A stretch of DNA of 14,925 nt from JANQGH01 sp039819285 (GCA_039819285.1 JBCBSH010000104.1:1-14925), one strand, 5' to 3'. Shown: positions 7,292-14,851, numbered from the stretch's first letter. Notes: generated from the sequence alone by a model not told the origin. Numbers and translations: made by a program.

Positions 7292-7525
7292 GTTTCGTCT
7301 CCTCGGATGTCGTTTTCACGAGGGGACAACAGGTGCCCTGGCCGTCTATTCCGAGACGCTAGCGATTATTTTCGGAATCCGCTGATGGATCGCCGCACTA
7401 CGCGATTGACATGTAAGGGAAACGTTGTGGTCACGAGCGAACGATCCAGCCGCCCAACCCTTAAGGCCAGGCAGCCGGATCGCGACCGTCAAGCGCCCGG
7501 TCTCTGTGAGGTGAGCGCGGCCTTG
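7292..7525 (-). promoter_or_regulatory. Intergenic leader of the P-loop/exporter/oxygenase operon
   Basis: This 234-bp gap must hold the operon promoter. GAGGAG at 7299-7304 is the ribosome binding site of the GTG start. A 7-bp inverted repeat, ATTCCGA at 7348-7354 and TCGGAAT at 7372-7378, flanks an 8-bp perfect palindrome CGCTAGCG at 7357-7364 and is a possible regulator site. I could not assign convincing -35 and -10 boxes. No terminator for the DUF899 gene to the right is obvious, so read-through from that cluster is possible. Confidence 0.4.
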
Positions 7526-8233
7526 TCAGGCGCCGTATTCGTCGTGGCGGCGGATCCAGGCCATGGGGAATGGCAGGCTGTCCTCATCGCGGCCATTGGG
7601 CACCAAATCGAGGAATTGATAGGTGCCCAGCAACGCGTCCAGGCCCCGCCCATAGGTCGAATAGGTGTGGAAGATCTGGCCGTCATCGTCCTTGCAAAAC
7701 ACGCTGAGGCCGGGAGCTTCGTCGGCCGGAAAACTGCCCATTCGGTAGTTATAGTAGGCTTGGCCGTTCTCACGCTCCTCATCGCTAAAGGTAACGTGGA
7801 AGTCTTGATTGAAGTCGCTGTCTTCCGACGACAGCCATTTGAAATGCCAGCCCATCCGGTCCTCGTAGGCCTTCAGTTTGGCGTAAGGCGCGCGCGAAAC
7901 CACCACCATGCTGACATTCCGCTGATTGAGATGGATGATGGCGTCGTCGAACGTGTCGGCCATCATCGAGCAACTGGGGCAGCCCTCTTGCCAGTCCGGG
8001 CCGAACATGAAGTGGTAGACGACCAGCTGGTCCCGGCCGTCAAACAGGTCGGACAGGCGTTCCGAACCGTTCGGGCCTTCAAACCGGTAGTCCTTGTCGA
8101 TCTTCACCCAGGGTAGCTGCCTGCGCTGCGCGCTTAGCTCATCGCGCTTTTTGGTGAACGCCTTTTCCTTGGCCAACAGCGCCTTGCGCGCATCGATCCA
8201 CTCCTGCTGGCTGACGACTTCGTGCTGCTGCAT
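7526..8233 (-). CDS. DUF899 family thioredoxin-like protein
   Basis: The 235-residue protein has the DUF899 features: an N-terminal helix with EWIDARKALLAKEKAFTKKR, the RRQLPWVKIDKDYRF block, LVVYHFMFGPDW, and the redox-type motif GCPSCS (Cys85 and Cys88) in a thioredoxin-like fold. Further family stretches are YNYRMGSFPADEAPGLSVF and IFHTYSTYGRGLDALLGTY. The family's biochemical role is not settled. It is cytoplasmic, with no signal peptide. I moved the start to the ATG at 8233, where AAGGAG lies 7 nt upstream. It is the last gene behind ArsR and two AHSA1 genes, a recurrent association in proteobacteria and actinobacteria, and starts 20 nt after the preceding stop. Confidence 0.87.
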   Translation of the reverse strand: MQQHEVVSQQEWIDARKALLAKEKAFTKKRDELSAQRRQLPWVKIDKDYRFEGPNGSERLSDLFDGRDQLVVYHFMFGPDWQEGCPSCSMMADTFDDAIIHLNQRNVSMVVVSRAPYAKLKAYEDRMGWHFKWLSSEDSDFNQDFHVTFSDEERENGQAYYNYRMGSFPADEAPGLSVFCKDDDGQIFHTYSTYGRGLDALLGTYQFLDLVPNGRDEDSLPFPMAWIRRHDEYGA

Positions 8234-8253
8234 GGTTCTGCTCCTTAATCGCA

Positions 8254-8697
8254 TTAGGTCTTGACCATTGAATCCGGACCAGGGTCGCCGCCGGCCGCCG
8301 CAACGGCCAGCCGGCTGAAATAGTGCGTCCAGCCCTGGCCATGGGGCGCGACCGCCGGTTCGGGCAAGCCGGAATGGACCAGCTTCACGTTGGTGCCGGG
8401 CGGTCGCGGGGTGAGCGTGATGGTGACGACGGAACTGCCGGGCTCGACCGATGTTTCCGGCCCTTCCCAGCCCCAGCTGTAAACCAGCCGGTCGTTCGGG
8501 GAGACCTCTTTGAACTCGCCCCTGGCGATGTTGCCATTTGTGACGTCGACCCGAAAGATGCCGCCCGGTTTTGGGTCCAGCTCGTGGGTCACGCCCATCC
8601 AGCGAACCATTTTTTCCGGGTCGGTAAGAAAGGCGAAGATGGTCGCCGGTGGTGCCTCGATGAAGACTTCGTGTTCGAAGCTTCCGGTGCTGGTCAT
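8254..8697 (-). CDS. AHSA1/SRPBCC domain protein (paralog 1)
   Basis: This 147-residue protein has the whole AHSA1 (activator of Hsp90 ATPase homolog 1-like) form of the START-like SRPBCC fold, a single hydrophobic ligand-holding pocket. The N-terminal strand FEHEVFIEAPPATIFAFLTD is followed by MVRWMGVTHELDPKPGG, the SPNDRLVYSWGWEG turn and a C-terminal helix with GWTHYFSRLAV. The start is fixed by AAGGAG 7 nt before the ATG. It lies 41 nt after paralog 2 and is clearly a tandem duplicate of it. Members of this family next to ArsR genes are common, and their ligand is generally unknown. An open frame continues upstream to 9207, but that part runs out of frame through the second paralog and is not coding. 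Confidence 0.87.
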   Translation of the reverse strand: MTSTGSFEHEVFIEAPPATIFAFLTDPEKMVRWMGVTHELDPKPGGIFRVDVTNGNIARGEFKEVSPNDRLVYSWGWEGPETSVEPGSSVVTITLTPRPPGTNVKLVHSGLPEPAVAPHGQGWTHYFSRLAVAAAGGDPGPDSMVKT

Positions 8698-8738
8698 GGC
8701 GGGTCTCCTTGGCTGACGATTGTTAGGGGACAGGTCGA

Positions 8739-9179
8739 TCAGGCAGGGCCGGCGTCCGGTCCCGGATCCTTGCCGGCCGCGGCTTGGGACAGACGGCTGC
8801 AATAGTGCAGCCAGCCCTTCTTGTGGCCCGCCAGGGCCGCGACGGGCAGGCCGGAATGGACGAGCGTTACGCTGGTCCCCTGGTCCTTGGGTGTCAGCAC
8901 AATGGTGACGACCGTGCTGCCGGGCGGCACCGATGTGTCTTCGCCCTCCCATCCGAACGTGTAGACGAGGCGGTCGTTGGGTGAGACCTCGCGAAACTCG
9001 CCACGTGTGACATGGCCGTTCATCACATCGACCCGGTACATGCCGCCGGGTTTGGGGTCCAACTCGTGGCTGACGCCCATCCAGCGGATCATCTTTTCCG
9101 GATCGGTCAGAAAGGCGAAAATGGTCGCCGGCGGTGCCTCGATGAACACTTCGTGTTGAAAACTGCCGGTTTCGGTCAT
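8739..9179 (-). CDS. AHSA1/SRPBCC domain protein (paralog 2)
   Basis: The 146-residue protein shares the same single AHSA1 domain as its neighbour: FQHEVFIEAPPATIFAFLTD, MIRWMGVSHELDPKPGG, SPNDRLVYTFGWEG and a C-terminal GWLHYCSRLSQ helix. By eye the first about 83 residues of the two copies are over 80% identical, while the last 60 differ much more. The start ATG overlaps the ArsR stop by one base (TGATG), so translation is likely coupled, and AAGGAG lies 7 nt upstream inside the arsR coding region. The pocket ligand is unknown. Divergence of the C-terminal half, which forms part of the pocket, could mean two different ligands. Confidence 0.87.
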   Translation of the reverse strand: MTETGSFQHEVFIEAPPATIFAFLTDPEKMIRWMGVSHELDPKPGGMYRVDVMNGHVTRGEFREVSPNDRLVYTFGWEGEDTSVPPGSTVVTIVLTPKDQGTSVTLVHSGLPVAALAGHKKGWLHYCSRLSQAAAGKDPGPDAGPA

Positions 9180-9523
9180 CAGGTCTCTCCTTCGGGTTCG
9201 TGGGCATCGGCCGCCTTCTCCGCGGCGCGAGCCTCCGCTTCCGCCTCCTGCTTCAAAAGATCCAGGCGCCCCCGCCAAAGCGTCTCCATCTCGCGGCGCA
9301 GAGCATCCAGGCCGAGGGCATCGGCGCGATAGAACCGTTTGGTGCCGTCGCCGCGCACCGAGACCAGGCCGGCATCCAGCAGCACGCGGAGATGCTGCGA
9401 GATGGCCGGCCGGCTGACCGTGAAGTGCCTGGCAATGTCGCCCGCTGTGCGCTCTTCCTGCGATACCAGGGCCAGGATCCGCCGCCGAGTTCCATCCGCC
9501 AGCGCCTTTAACGCTTCGTCCAT
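9179..9523 (-). CDS. ArsR-family winged-helix repressor
   Basis: The 114-residue protein is a small winged-helix regulator. Its fold is plain: MDEALKALADGTRRRILALV, the recognition-helix region DIARHFTVSRPAISQHLRVL, and the wing GLVSVRGDGTKRFYRAD. A charged C-terminal tail follows. No cysteine metal site (ELCVCDL type) is present, so it is not a classic arsenic sensor and belongs to the group found next to SRPBCC genes. It heads a four-gene cluster and probably represses it. The ATG at 9523 has no ribosome binding site. The promoter boxes place the transcript start about 2 nt before it, so a leaderless mRNA is predicted. Confidence 0.9.
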   Translation of the reverse strand: MDEALKALADGTRRRILALVSQEERTAGDIARHFTVSRPAISQHLRVLLDAGLVSVRGDGTKRFYRADALGLDALRREMETLWRGRLDLLKQEAEAEARAAEKAADAHEPEGET

Positions 9524-9531
9524 GCAGCAAT

Positions 9532-9567
9532 ATGTAAGAATTCACTTACGTAGCTGTCAACTTACAT
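9532..9567 (-). promoter_or_regulatory. arsR promoter overlaid by ArsR-type half-sites
   Basis: On the minus strand TTGACA (plus 9555-9560) is followed by a 17-nt spacer and TTACAT (plus 9532-9537), with the arsR ATG 8 nt further on. The half-site GTAAG/CTTAC occurs three times: 9534-9538, 9545-9549 and 9561-9565. The first two form GTAAG-N6-CTTAC between the boxes, and the outer pair extends to ATGTAAG and CTTACAT. A repressor bound here would block the promoter. The plus strand also carries weak boxes (TTCACT 9541-9546, TACATT 9563-9568, 16-nt spacer) that could serve the divergent cyclase gene. Confidence 0.6.
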
Positions 9568-9604
9568 TTTCGCATTTTGCCGACCGAGGAAATATCTTGC
9601 CCCC

Positions 9605-10702
9605 ATGAACAGGCCAGCGACCAATGCGTCAATCGACCCGACGGCCCTGCATGACTGGCTGGCGACCGAAGCCGCCCGCTCGCCCTCCGTTCCCGCCCTG
9701 CTGGCGGGCGTGTGCAACAGGGCGGTCGAAGGCGGCCTGATGCTGTCGTCCGCCAGCCTCGAGGTCGCAGCGCTCAACCCCCTGCTCGCCCGCATCACCG
9801 TGGATTGGAGTGCAGAGACTGGCCGGGCGGCGGAACGGTTCGTCTTTCACACCGGACTGGGCGCCAGCCTGCCCGGTCTCACGGAAGGCGGCGGAATGGC
9901 CGAGCCGGGGCTGGTCACACCGCTGACCTTCAGCGACGGCAGCCGGCATGTTCTGCAATGGTCCGGCGCCGAGCCGGCCGAGCGGCCCTTGTTCGAAGAC
10001 CTGGCCGCCCGACTGGCGACACCGCTGGAGGTGCTGGTGCAGCGCGAGACCTTGTCGGTCGTGGCCGAAACCTATCTCGGCCGACGCAGCGCCGGGCGCG
10101 TCTTGGAAGGTGCAATGACGCGGGGTGCGGGCGAAACCATCGACGCCGTCCTTTGGGCGTCGGACATTCGCGGCTTCACCGAGTTGTCGGGCCGGCTGCC
10201 CGGCGGTCAGGTCATCGCGCTGTTGAACGCCTATTTCGAACGCCAGGCGGGGCCCATCAAGGCGTTCGGCGGCGAGGTCTTGAAGTTCATCGGCGACGGG
10301 TTGCTGGCGATCTTCCCGACGCTGGATGACCCGCGCGCCGCCGCGGACAGGGCGCTAAAGGCCGTGCGATCGGCACGCGGCGCGATCGATACCGACCGCG
10401 AACGGCGCCGTGCCGCCGGCGAGCCCGACCCGGAGTTCGGCATCGCGCTTCATGTTGGGCCGGTTATCTACGGCAATATCGGCGCGCCGGACCGGCTGGA
10501 TTTCACCGTGATCGGCCCGACGGTCAATCATGCCAGCCGATTGGAGGGCCAGTGCAAGCGATTGCGGGTACCGGTGTTGCTGTCGCGGCAGCTTGCCGAT
10601 TTGGCGAGCGAACCGATGCACGCCCTGCCATCCGTCAGACTTGACGGCATTGACCGGCCGGTCGAGATCGCCACGTTGCCCGAATATGCACCGGCGCCCT
10701 AA
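9605..10702 (+). CDS. Class III adenylate cyclase
   Basis: The 365-residue protein has an N-terminal sensor-like region of about 175 residues with no family I can name, and a C-terminal class III cyclase domain. All catalytic positions are visible: metal aspartates Asp187 (SDIRGFTEL) and Asp231 (FIGDGLLAIF), the adenine-specifying Lys227 and Asp299 (EVLKF and LDFTVIG), and the transition-state Asn308 and Arg312 in VNHASRLEG. The Lys/Asp pair points to cAMP rather than cGMP. There is no membrane segment, so it should be cytosolic. The ATG has only a distant GAGGA (14 nt). It is divergent from arsR over an 81-bp gap and 35 nt upstream of the M24 gene, possibly one transcript with it. Confidence 0.88.
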   Translation: MNRPATNASIDPTALHDWLATEAARSPSVPALLAGVCNRAVEGGLMLSSASLEVAALNPLLARITVDWSAETGRAAERFVFHTGLGASLPGLTEGGGMAEPGLVTPLTFSDGSRHVLQWSGAEPAERPLFEDLAARLATPLEVLVQRETLSVVAETYLGRRSAGRVLEGAMTRGAGETIDAVLWASDIRGFTELSGRLPGGQVIALLNAYFERQAGPIKAFGGEVLKFIGDGLLAIFPTLDDPRAAADRALKAVRSARGAIDTDRERRRAAGEPDPEFGIALHVGPVIYGNIGAPDRLDFTVIGPTVNHASRLEGQCKRLRVPVLLSRQLADLASEPMHALPSVRLDGIDRPVEIATLPEYAPAP

Positions 10703-10737
10703 GCTTCCGAAAACCCCGAATCGATAGCCGGCTTACT

Positions 10738-11889
10738 ATGCCAATCCACTTCTCCACCGAAGAACTTGCCAACCGAAGAACCCGCGCCTGCCGTTCGATG
10801 GCGGACCGGGGTTACGACGCGCTGCTGCTGTTTCGCCAGGAGAGCCTCTATTACCTGACCGGCTTCGACACGTTCGGGTATGTCTATTTCCAGTGCCTGG
10901 TGCTGACCGCTGACGGCGGCATGACGTTGTTGACAAGGGCGCCGGATCAGCGACAAGCGCACTTCACCTCGGTGATCGAGGATGTCCGGGTATGGACCGA
11001 CAGGGCCGGCGCGAACCCGGTCGACGACCTTAGGGGCATTCTTATAGAGAAGGGTCTGCGCGATGCCCGAATGGGCGTTGAATGGGATGCCTATGGCCTG
11101 ACCGCCGCGCTGGGCTTTCGGCTGTTGGAAGGCTTGGCAGACCTGGCCACCACCGAGGACGCCTCGTCCCTGGTCAGCCGGCTGCGGCTGGTGAAGAGCG
11201 ACGCCGAACTGACCTATGTTCGTCGCGCGGCCGAGCTGGTCGACCAAGCCTACGATAAGGCCGTCGACGCTACACACGCCGGCGCCTTCGAAGGCGACAT
11301 CCTGGCCGAACTGCAGGGCGCGATCTGGCGCGGAGGCGGCGACGATCCGGCCAATGAGCACATCATCGGCTCGGGCCCCGGCGCCTTGATGTGCCGCTAT
11401 TACACCGGCAGGCGCCACCTCGATCCGGACGACCAGCTTATGCTGGAAATCGCCGGAACGTACAGGCACTACCATGCCTGTTTAATGCGCACGGTACGGG
11501 TCGGTGCGCCGCCTGCACGGCAGGTTGCAATGCACCAAGCCGCGGTGGGTGCCCTCTACGCCGCGATGGACGCGCTGAAACCGGGCCAGCCGATCGGGAC
11601 CGTGTTCGACGCCCATGCCGACACGCTCGACCGGGCCGGGTTCGGCGCGCATCGCATGAACGCCTGCGGCTATTCGCTGGGCACCACCTTCGCGCCGAAC
11701 TGGATGGACTGGCCCATGCTCTACCACGGCAATCCGGTCGAGGCGGCGCCCGGCATGGTGTTCTTCATCCACATCATCCTGTTCGACAGCGACGCGGGCC
11801 TAGCGGCCACGAGCGGCCACACGGTTCTGGTGACCAATAGCGGCTGCGAGCCCCTGACCAAATCCACCGTCGATCTGATCGTCAAATAG
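10738..11889 (+). CDS. M24 family hydrolase, creatinase/ectoine-hydrolase type without the usual metal ligands
   Basis: The 383-residue protein has the two M24 modules: an N-terminal creatinase-like domain (about 10-140, with GYDALLLFRQESLYYLTGFD) and a C-terminal pita-bread domain (about 155-375). The five metal ligands of aminopeptidases are not kept: the first Asp is Glu237 (LEIAG), the second is Cys248 (YHACLMRT), the His is Tyr312 (GYSLG), one Glu is His345 (FFIHII), and the last is Gly360. This matches metal-free relatives such as creatinase and DoeA, which open amide or ring bonds of small nitrogen compounds. No clear ribosome binding site precedes the ATG. It ends 3 nt from the stop of the convergent TRAP genes. 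DoeA is the closest described relative I can suggest, but an ectoine substrate is not shown. Confidence 0.78.
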   Translation: MPIHFSTEELANRRTRACRSMADRGYDALLLFRQESLYYLTGFDTFGYVYFQCLVLTADGGMTLLTRAPDQRQAHFTSVIEDVRVWTDRAGANPVDDLRGILIEKGLRDARMGVEWDAYGLTAALGFRLLEGLADLATTEDASSLVSRLRLVKSDAELTYVRRAAELVDQAYDKAVDATHAGAFEGDILAELQGAIWRGGGDDPANEHIIGSGPGALMCRYYTGRRHLDPDDQLMLEIAGTYRHYHACLMRTVRVGAPPARQVAMHQAAVGALYAAMDALKPGQPIGTVFDAHADTLDRAGFGAHRMNACGYSLGTTFAPNWMDWPMLYHGNPVEAAPGMVFFIHIILFDSDAGLAATSGHTVLVTNSGCEPLTKSTVDLIVK

Positions 11890-11892
11890 CCC

Positions 11893-13209
11893 TCAGCTCA
11901 ACCGCCCAGGCAGCCACAGCGCGATCTCCGGCAGCAGCAGAATGAAGGCGATCGCAGCGAGGAAGGCGATCAGGAACGGCAGCACGCCGGCATAGATCCG
12001 CCCGATTGGAATGTCGGGCGCAACGCCTCGCACGATGAAGACGTTCATGCCGACCGGCGGCGTGATCAGCCCCATCTCAACGGTCATCACCAACAGGATG
12101 CCGAACCAGATGCCGGTTTCGACGGCGCCTAGGCCGAAATCCAGGGTCATCAGCACCGGGAAGAAGACCGGAACGGTCAAAAGGACAATCCCGAGGCTGT
12201 CCATGAAACAGCCCAGCACCATCAATACGACCAGCATCAGCAGCAGAATGGTGATCGGTGCCAGTCCCGATTGGCTGGTCAAGGCGCTGAGCGCCTGGGT
12301 GATGCCCGTGACGGTCAAGAAGGTGGAAAACAGGCTGGAGCCGAAGATGATCAGGAAGATCATGGCCGTGGTCACCGCCGCCTCCAACAGGCATTCGATC
12401 AGGATTTTGGCGGTGAAGCGCCGGCGCGCGAGACCGATCAGAAACGTCCCGAACGCGCCGATACCTGCCGATTCCGTCGGCGTGAAGAAGCCGGTGTAGA
12501 TGCCGCCGATGACCAGCAGGACCAGCAGCAGGACCGCCCATATGCCGGCCAGGGCCTGCAAGCGCTGACGCCAAGGCAGCCGGTCCGAGCGTGGCGCAGC
12601 GCCGGGTCGGAGACGGGCCCAAAGCCAGATCGTGACCATAAAAAGTGCGGTAAGAAGGATGCCCGGCAGCAGGCCGGCGGCGAACAGGGCGCCGACGGAC
12701 TGTTCGGTCAGGATCGCATAGATCACCAGTATGACGGAAGGCGGAATCAGGATGCCGATCGTGCCGCCCGCCGCGACGGCGCCCGAGGACAGCCGGTTGT
12801 CGTAGCCGTAGCGGGTCATTTCCTTCAGCGACACGCCGCCCATGGTCGCCGCCGTCGCCAGCGACGAGCCGCAGATGGTCGAAAAGCCTGCACAGCCGGC
12901 GACCGTGCCCATCGCCAACCCGCCGCGCCGATGCCCCGTCATCGCGTTGGCCGCGTCGTAGAGTTCACGCGCCAGGCCCGTACGCGCGGCGAACGCACCC
13001 ATCAGCACGAACAGCGGCACCACGGACAGCGCGTACGCGGTTGAGGCGAACGGAACAGCGCCGAGTTGAAACGCGGCGGCCCGCCAGCCCTGGATCACAA
13101 GGATGCCGCCGATGGCTGCGACCAACATCGAGACCGCGACCGGCACCCGAAGCCCGATCAACAGGAACAGCAGGATCGTGAACAGGACGCCGATGGCCAG
13201 TGGCGTCAT
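11893..13209 (-). CDS. dctM: TRAP transporter large permease, DctM family
   Basis: The 438-residue integral membrane protein is the transport-carrying subunit of a tripartite ATP-independent periplasmic transporter, which uses an ion gradient to move organic acids and similar solutes inward. Hydrophobic segments run from the N-terminus (LAIGVLFTILLFLLIGLRVP) to the C-terminus, about 12 in total. Family marks include RRGGLAMGTVAGCAGFSTICGSS near residues 95-115, GGTIGILIPPSVILVIYAI and FTPTESAGIGAFGTF. Length is normal for DctM. Its ATG overlaps the dctQ TGA by 4 nt (ATGA), so the two are translationally coupled. No terminator is visible before the convergent M24 gene. Confidence 0.92.
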   Translation of the reverse strand: MTPLAIGVLFTILLFLLIGLRVPVAVSMLVAAIGGILVIQGWRAAAFQLGAVPFASTAYALSVVPLFVLMGAFAARTGLARELYDAANAMTGHRRGGLAMGTVAGCAGFSTICGSSLATAATMGGVSLKEMTRYGYDNRLSSGAVAAGGTIGILIPPSVILVIYAILTEQSVGALFAAGLLPGILLTALFMVTIWLWARLRPGAAPRSDRLPWRQRLQALAGIWAVLLLVLLVIGGIYTGFFTPTESAGIGAFGTFLIGLARRRFTAKILIECLLEAAVTTAMIFLIIFGSSLFSTFLTVTGITQALSALTSQSGLAPITILLLMLVVLMVLGCFMDSLGIVLLTVPVFFPVLMTLDFGLGAVETGIWFGILLVMTVEMGLITPPVGMNVFIVRGVAPDIPIGRIYAGVLPFLIAFLAAIAFILLLPEIALWLPGRLS

Positions 13210-13724
13210 GCGGTCCGCCCGGGTTTCGGCAACAGTACGCCTAACGCGATGCCCCCCTGTCGCACGGCCATCAACGCCACGACCGGAACGCAGAGGGCCG
13301 CACCGGCCAAGAGCGGGATCCAGAACACGATCTCGGGCATGCCGAGATCGACCGTAATGTCACCGCGCCTGAGCGCATTGGCGGCGCGACCCCAGGAGGC
13401 CCAGACAAGCAGCGCCATGACCAGGCCGGCGAGAACCAAGCCAAGGGCGATGATCGCCGCGCGCAGCCGCTCCGGCAGCCGGTCGGTAAACAGCTCCACC
13501 GCGACATGCCCGCCGGTCCAAAACGCGTACGGCATGGCGAGCGCCACAAGGACCCGCATACCCAAGGTCACAAGTTCGAAGGCGCCCGGAATGGCCAGGC
13601 CAGCCTGGCGCAAGACAACGTCGATGACGGTAACGAGCACCATCAGGAGCGCCAGCGCCACGGCGCCGACGAGCGCCATGGCGCGCGTCGTCCAGGCGGT
13701 GGCCCGCTCCGCGGCCGCCAGCAT
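13206..13724 (-). CDS. dctQ: TRAP transporter small permease, DctQ family
   Basis: The 172-residue protein has the four-helix pattern of DctQ: MALVGAVALALLMVLVTVID near residue 16, ELVTLGMRVLVALAMPYAFW near 50, an amphipathic stretch around ELFTDRLPERLRAAII, then two more helices ending in PEIVFWIPLLAGAALCVPVV. The stretch GHVAVELF is typical of the family. DctQ binds DctM and is needed for transport. I placed the start at the ATG at 13724, 29 nt after the dctP stop. The open frame extends further upstream, but that part lies inside dctP and is not family-like. No clear ribosome binding site is seen before this ATG, so coupling to dctP is likely. Confidence 0.88.
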   Translation of the reverse strand: MLAAAERATAWTTRAMALVGAVALALLMVLVTVIDVVLRQAGLAIPGAFELVTLGMRVLVALAMPYAFWTGGHVAVELFTDRLPERLRAAIIALGLVLAGLVMALLVWASWGRAANALRRGDITVDLGMPEIVFWIPLLAGAALCVPVVALMAVRQGGIALGVLLPKPGRTA

Positions 13725-13753
13725 GGCGCGGATGGATTTAGGCTCGCCGCGCG

Positions 13754-14764
13754 TTACTCGGCGGCGATTTCCTGAATGCGGCTGTAAACCTCGCGCGAGG
13801 GATACCCCTCTTCGTGCAAACGATCGAGATAGGCTGCGATGGCGGCATCCACGGGCTGCCGCCAGGCCGGGATCTCCGCCGCCGGAATGACGATAATCTC
13901 GTTGCCGAGTTCCTGGACATAGTCGCGGCCGCGCTGGTCTTCCTCGTCCCACGAGCGGCCGACGGCGACCGCTTCGTCCATGCCGGAATTGTCCAGGATC
14001 ACCTGCTGCAGATCCTCCGGCAGACCGTCGAACACCTGCGGATTCATGATCATGTAGAAGGTCAGCGTATAGAGCGGAAGTTCGGTGTGGTAGCTGACCT
14101 GTTCACCCAAACGCAGGCCCTTCATCGCTTCGTAGGGAAACGCCACACCGTCCAGCACGCCGGTTTCCAGATTCTCGTAAACCTGCGGAGCCGGCACGCC
14201 GACGGGATCGGCACCCCAGGCCGTCAACATTTCGCGCACGGGCGCCGATGGAAAGCGGATGCGCAGTCCGTCGAGGTCGCCGGGCTCGTTCACCGGCGCC
14301 TCGCGGGTGTGCACGCCGGCAGGCGAATGGGTGTGGATGTAGAGCGGCACGACGCCGTCGAACTCGTCGTCCAACACGCCCTCATCAAGCAACGTCATGG
14401 CAACGCGGCTGGCCTGTTCCGCGCTTTCAAACTCGAACGGCAGTTCCATCAGCGACAGCATCGGAAAGCGGCCGGGCTGGATCGCCGGCAGCCCCCAACC
14501 GATGTCTGCGACCCCCGCCTCGACCCCGTCATAGATGTCGGCGATGCCCAGCAACTGACCGGCGGGGAAGACCTCGATCGCGATCCGCCCATCCGACTGA
14601 TCCTCAATCCGCTGGACCCAGTCGGGGATCACGTTGATGGCCTGATTGTGGGTCGGCGGCAGATAGTGTGCCAGGCGCAGCGTGTATTCCTGCGCCAAGG
14701 CCGTACCGCCAAAGGCCATGAATGTGGCAACGGCCCCTATCAGGCCAGCGCGAACCGAATGCAT
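13754..14764 (-). CDS. dctP: TRAP transporter substrate-binding protein, DctP family
   Basis: The 336-residue periplasmic protein starts with a signal peptide: a basic start (MHSVR), a hydrophobic core, and a cleavage site after TALA at residue 24. The mature part shows TRAP-SBP marks: YTLRLAHYLPPTHNQAINVI, the helix with IEVFPAGQLLGIADIYDGVEAG, PGRFPMLSLMELPF, and GLRIRFPSAPVREML with Arg170, at the position that clamps the ligand carboxylate in this family. The ATG at 14764 has GGGAGG 6 nt upstream. An earlier ATG at 14878 gives an N-terminus without a signal and is not used. The protein captures the substrate for DctQ/DctM. The carboxylate clamp suggests an organic or amino acid, but the ligand is unknown. 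Confidence 0.93.
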   Translation of the reverse strand: MHSVRAGLIGAVATFMAFGGTALAQEYTLRLAHYLPPTHNQAINVIPDWVQRIEDQSDGRIAIEVFPAGQLLGIADIYDGVEAGVADIGWGLPAIQPGRFPMLSLMELPFEFESAEQASRVAMTLLDEGVLDDEFDGVVPLYIHTHSPAGVHTREAPVNEPGDLDGLRIRFPSAPVREMLTAWGADPVGVPAPQVYENLETGVLDGVAFPYEAMKGLRLGEQVSYHTELPLYTLTFYMIMNPQVFDGLPEDLQQVILDNSGMDEAVAVGRSWDEEDQRGRDYVQELGNEIIVIPAAEIPAWRQPVDAAIAAYLDRLHEEGYPSREVYSRIQEIAAE

Positions 14765-14822
14765 GACAATCCTCCCACAGTTCCGACTGCTTTCGACGCA
14801 TGTGTTGCGCCGGCTTCGCGCC

Positions 14823-14851
14823 AGTGTAGGCCAGCGCAGCGCACCACCCAA
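14823..14851 (-). promoter_or_regulatory. Predicted promoter of the dctPQM operon
   Basis: On the minus strand TTGGGT (plus 14846-14851) and TACACT (plus 14823-14828) are 17 nt apart, about 60 nt upstream of the dctP start. Spacing is ideal and the -10 box matches 4 of 6 consensus bases, but the -35 box matches only 3 of 6, so an activator may be needed. The remaining part of the gap to 14925 shows no other feature I can support. Confidence 0.4.

Noticed and set aside
7406..7411. Plus-strand TTGACA as a promoter in the 7292-7525 gap
   Set aside because: No -10 box lies 16-18 nt downstream, and transcription would run antisense into the DUF899 gene.
6104..8116. Long plus-strand open frame of 670 codons
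   Set aside because: It runs antisense to the P-loop NTPase and DUF899 genes, which have family motifs and ribosome binding sites; long mirror frames are expected in high-GC DNA.
8254..9207. Possible fusion of two AHSA1 domains in one 317-residue frame
   Set aside because: Only the last 147 residues are AHSA1; the first part reads paralog 2 in the wrong frame, and each paralog has its own AAGGAG site.
10738..14764. Ectoine uptake and breakdown locus (DoeA plus TRAP)
   Set aside because: The M24 enzyme resembles DoeA, but no other ectoine-catabolism gene is present and the TRAP binding protein shows no residue set I can tie to ectoine.
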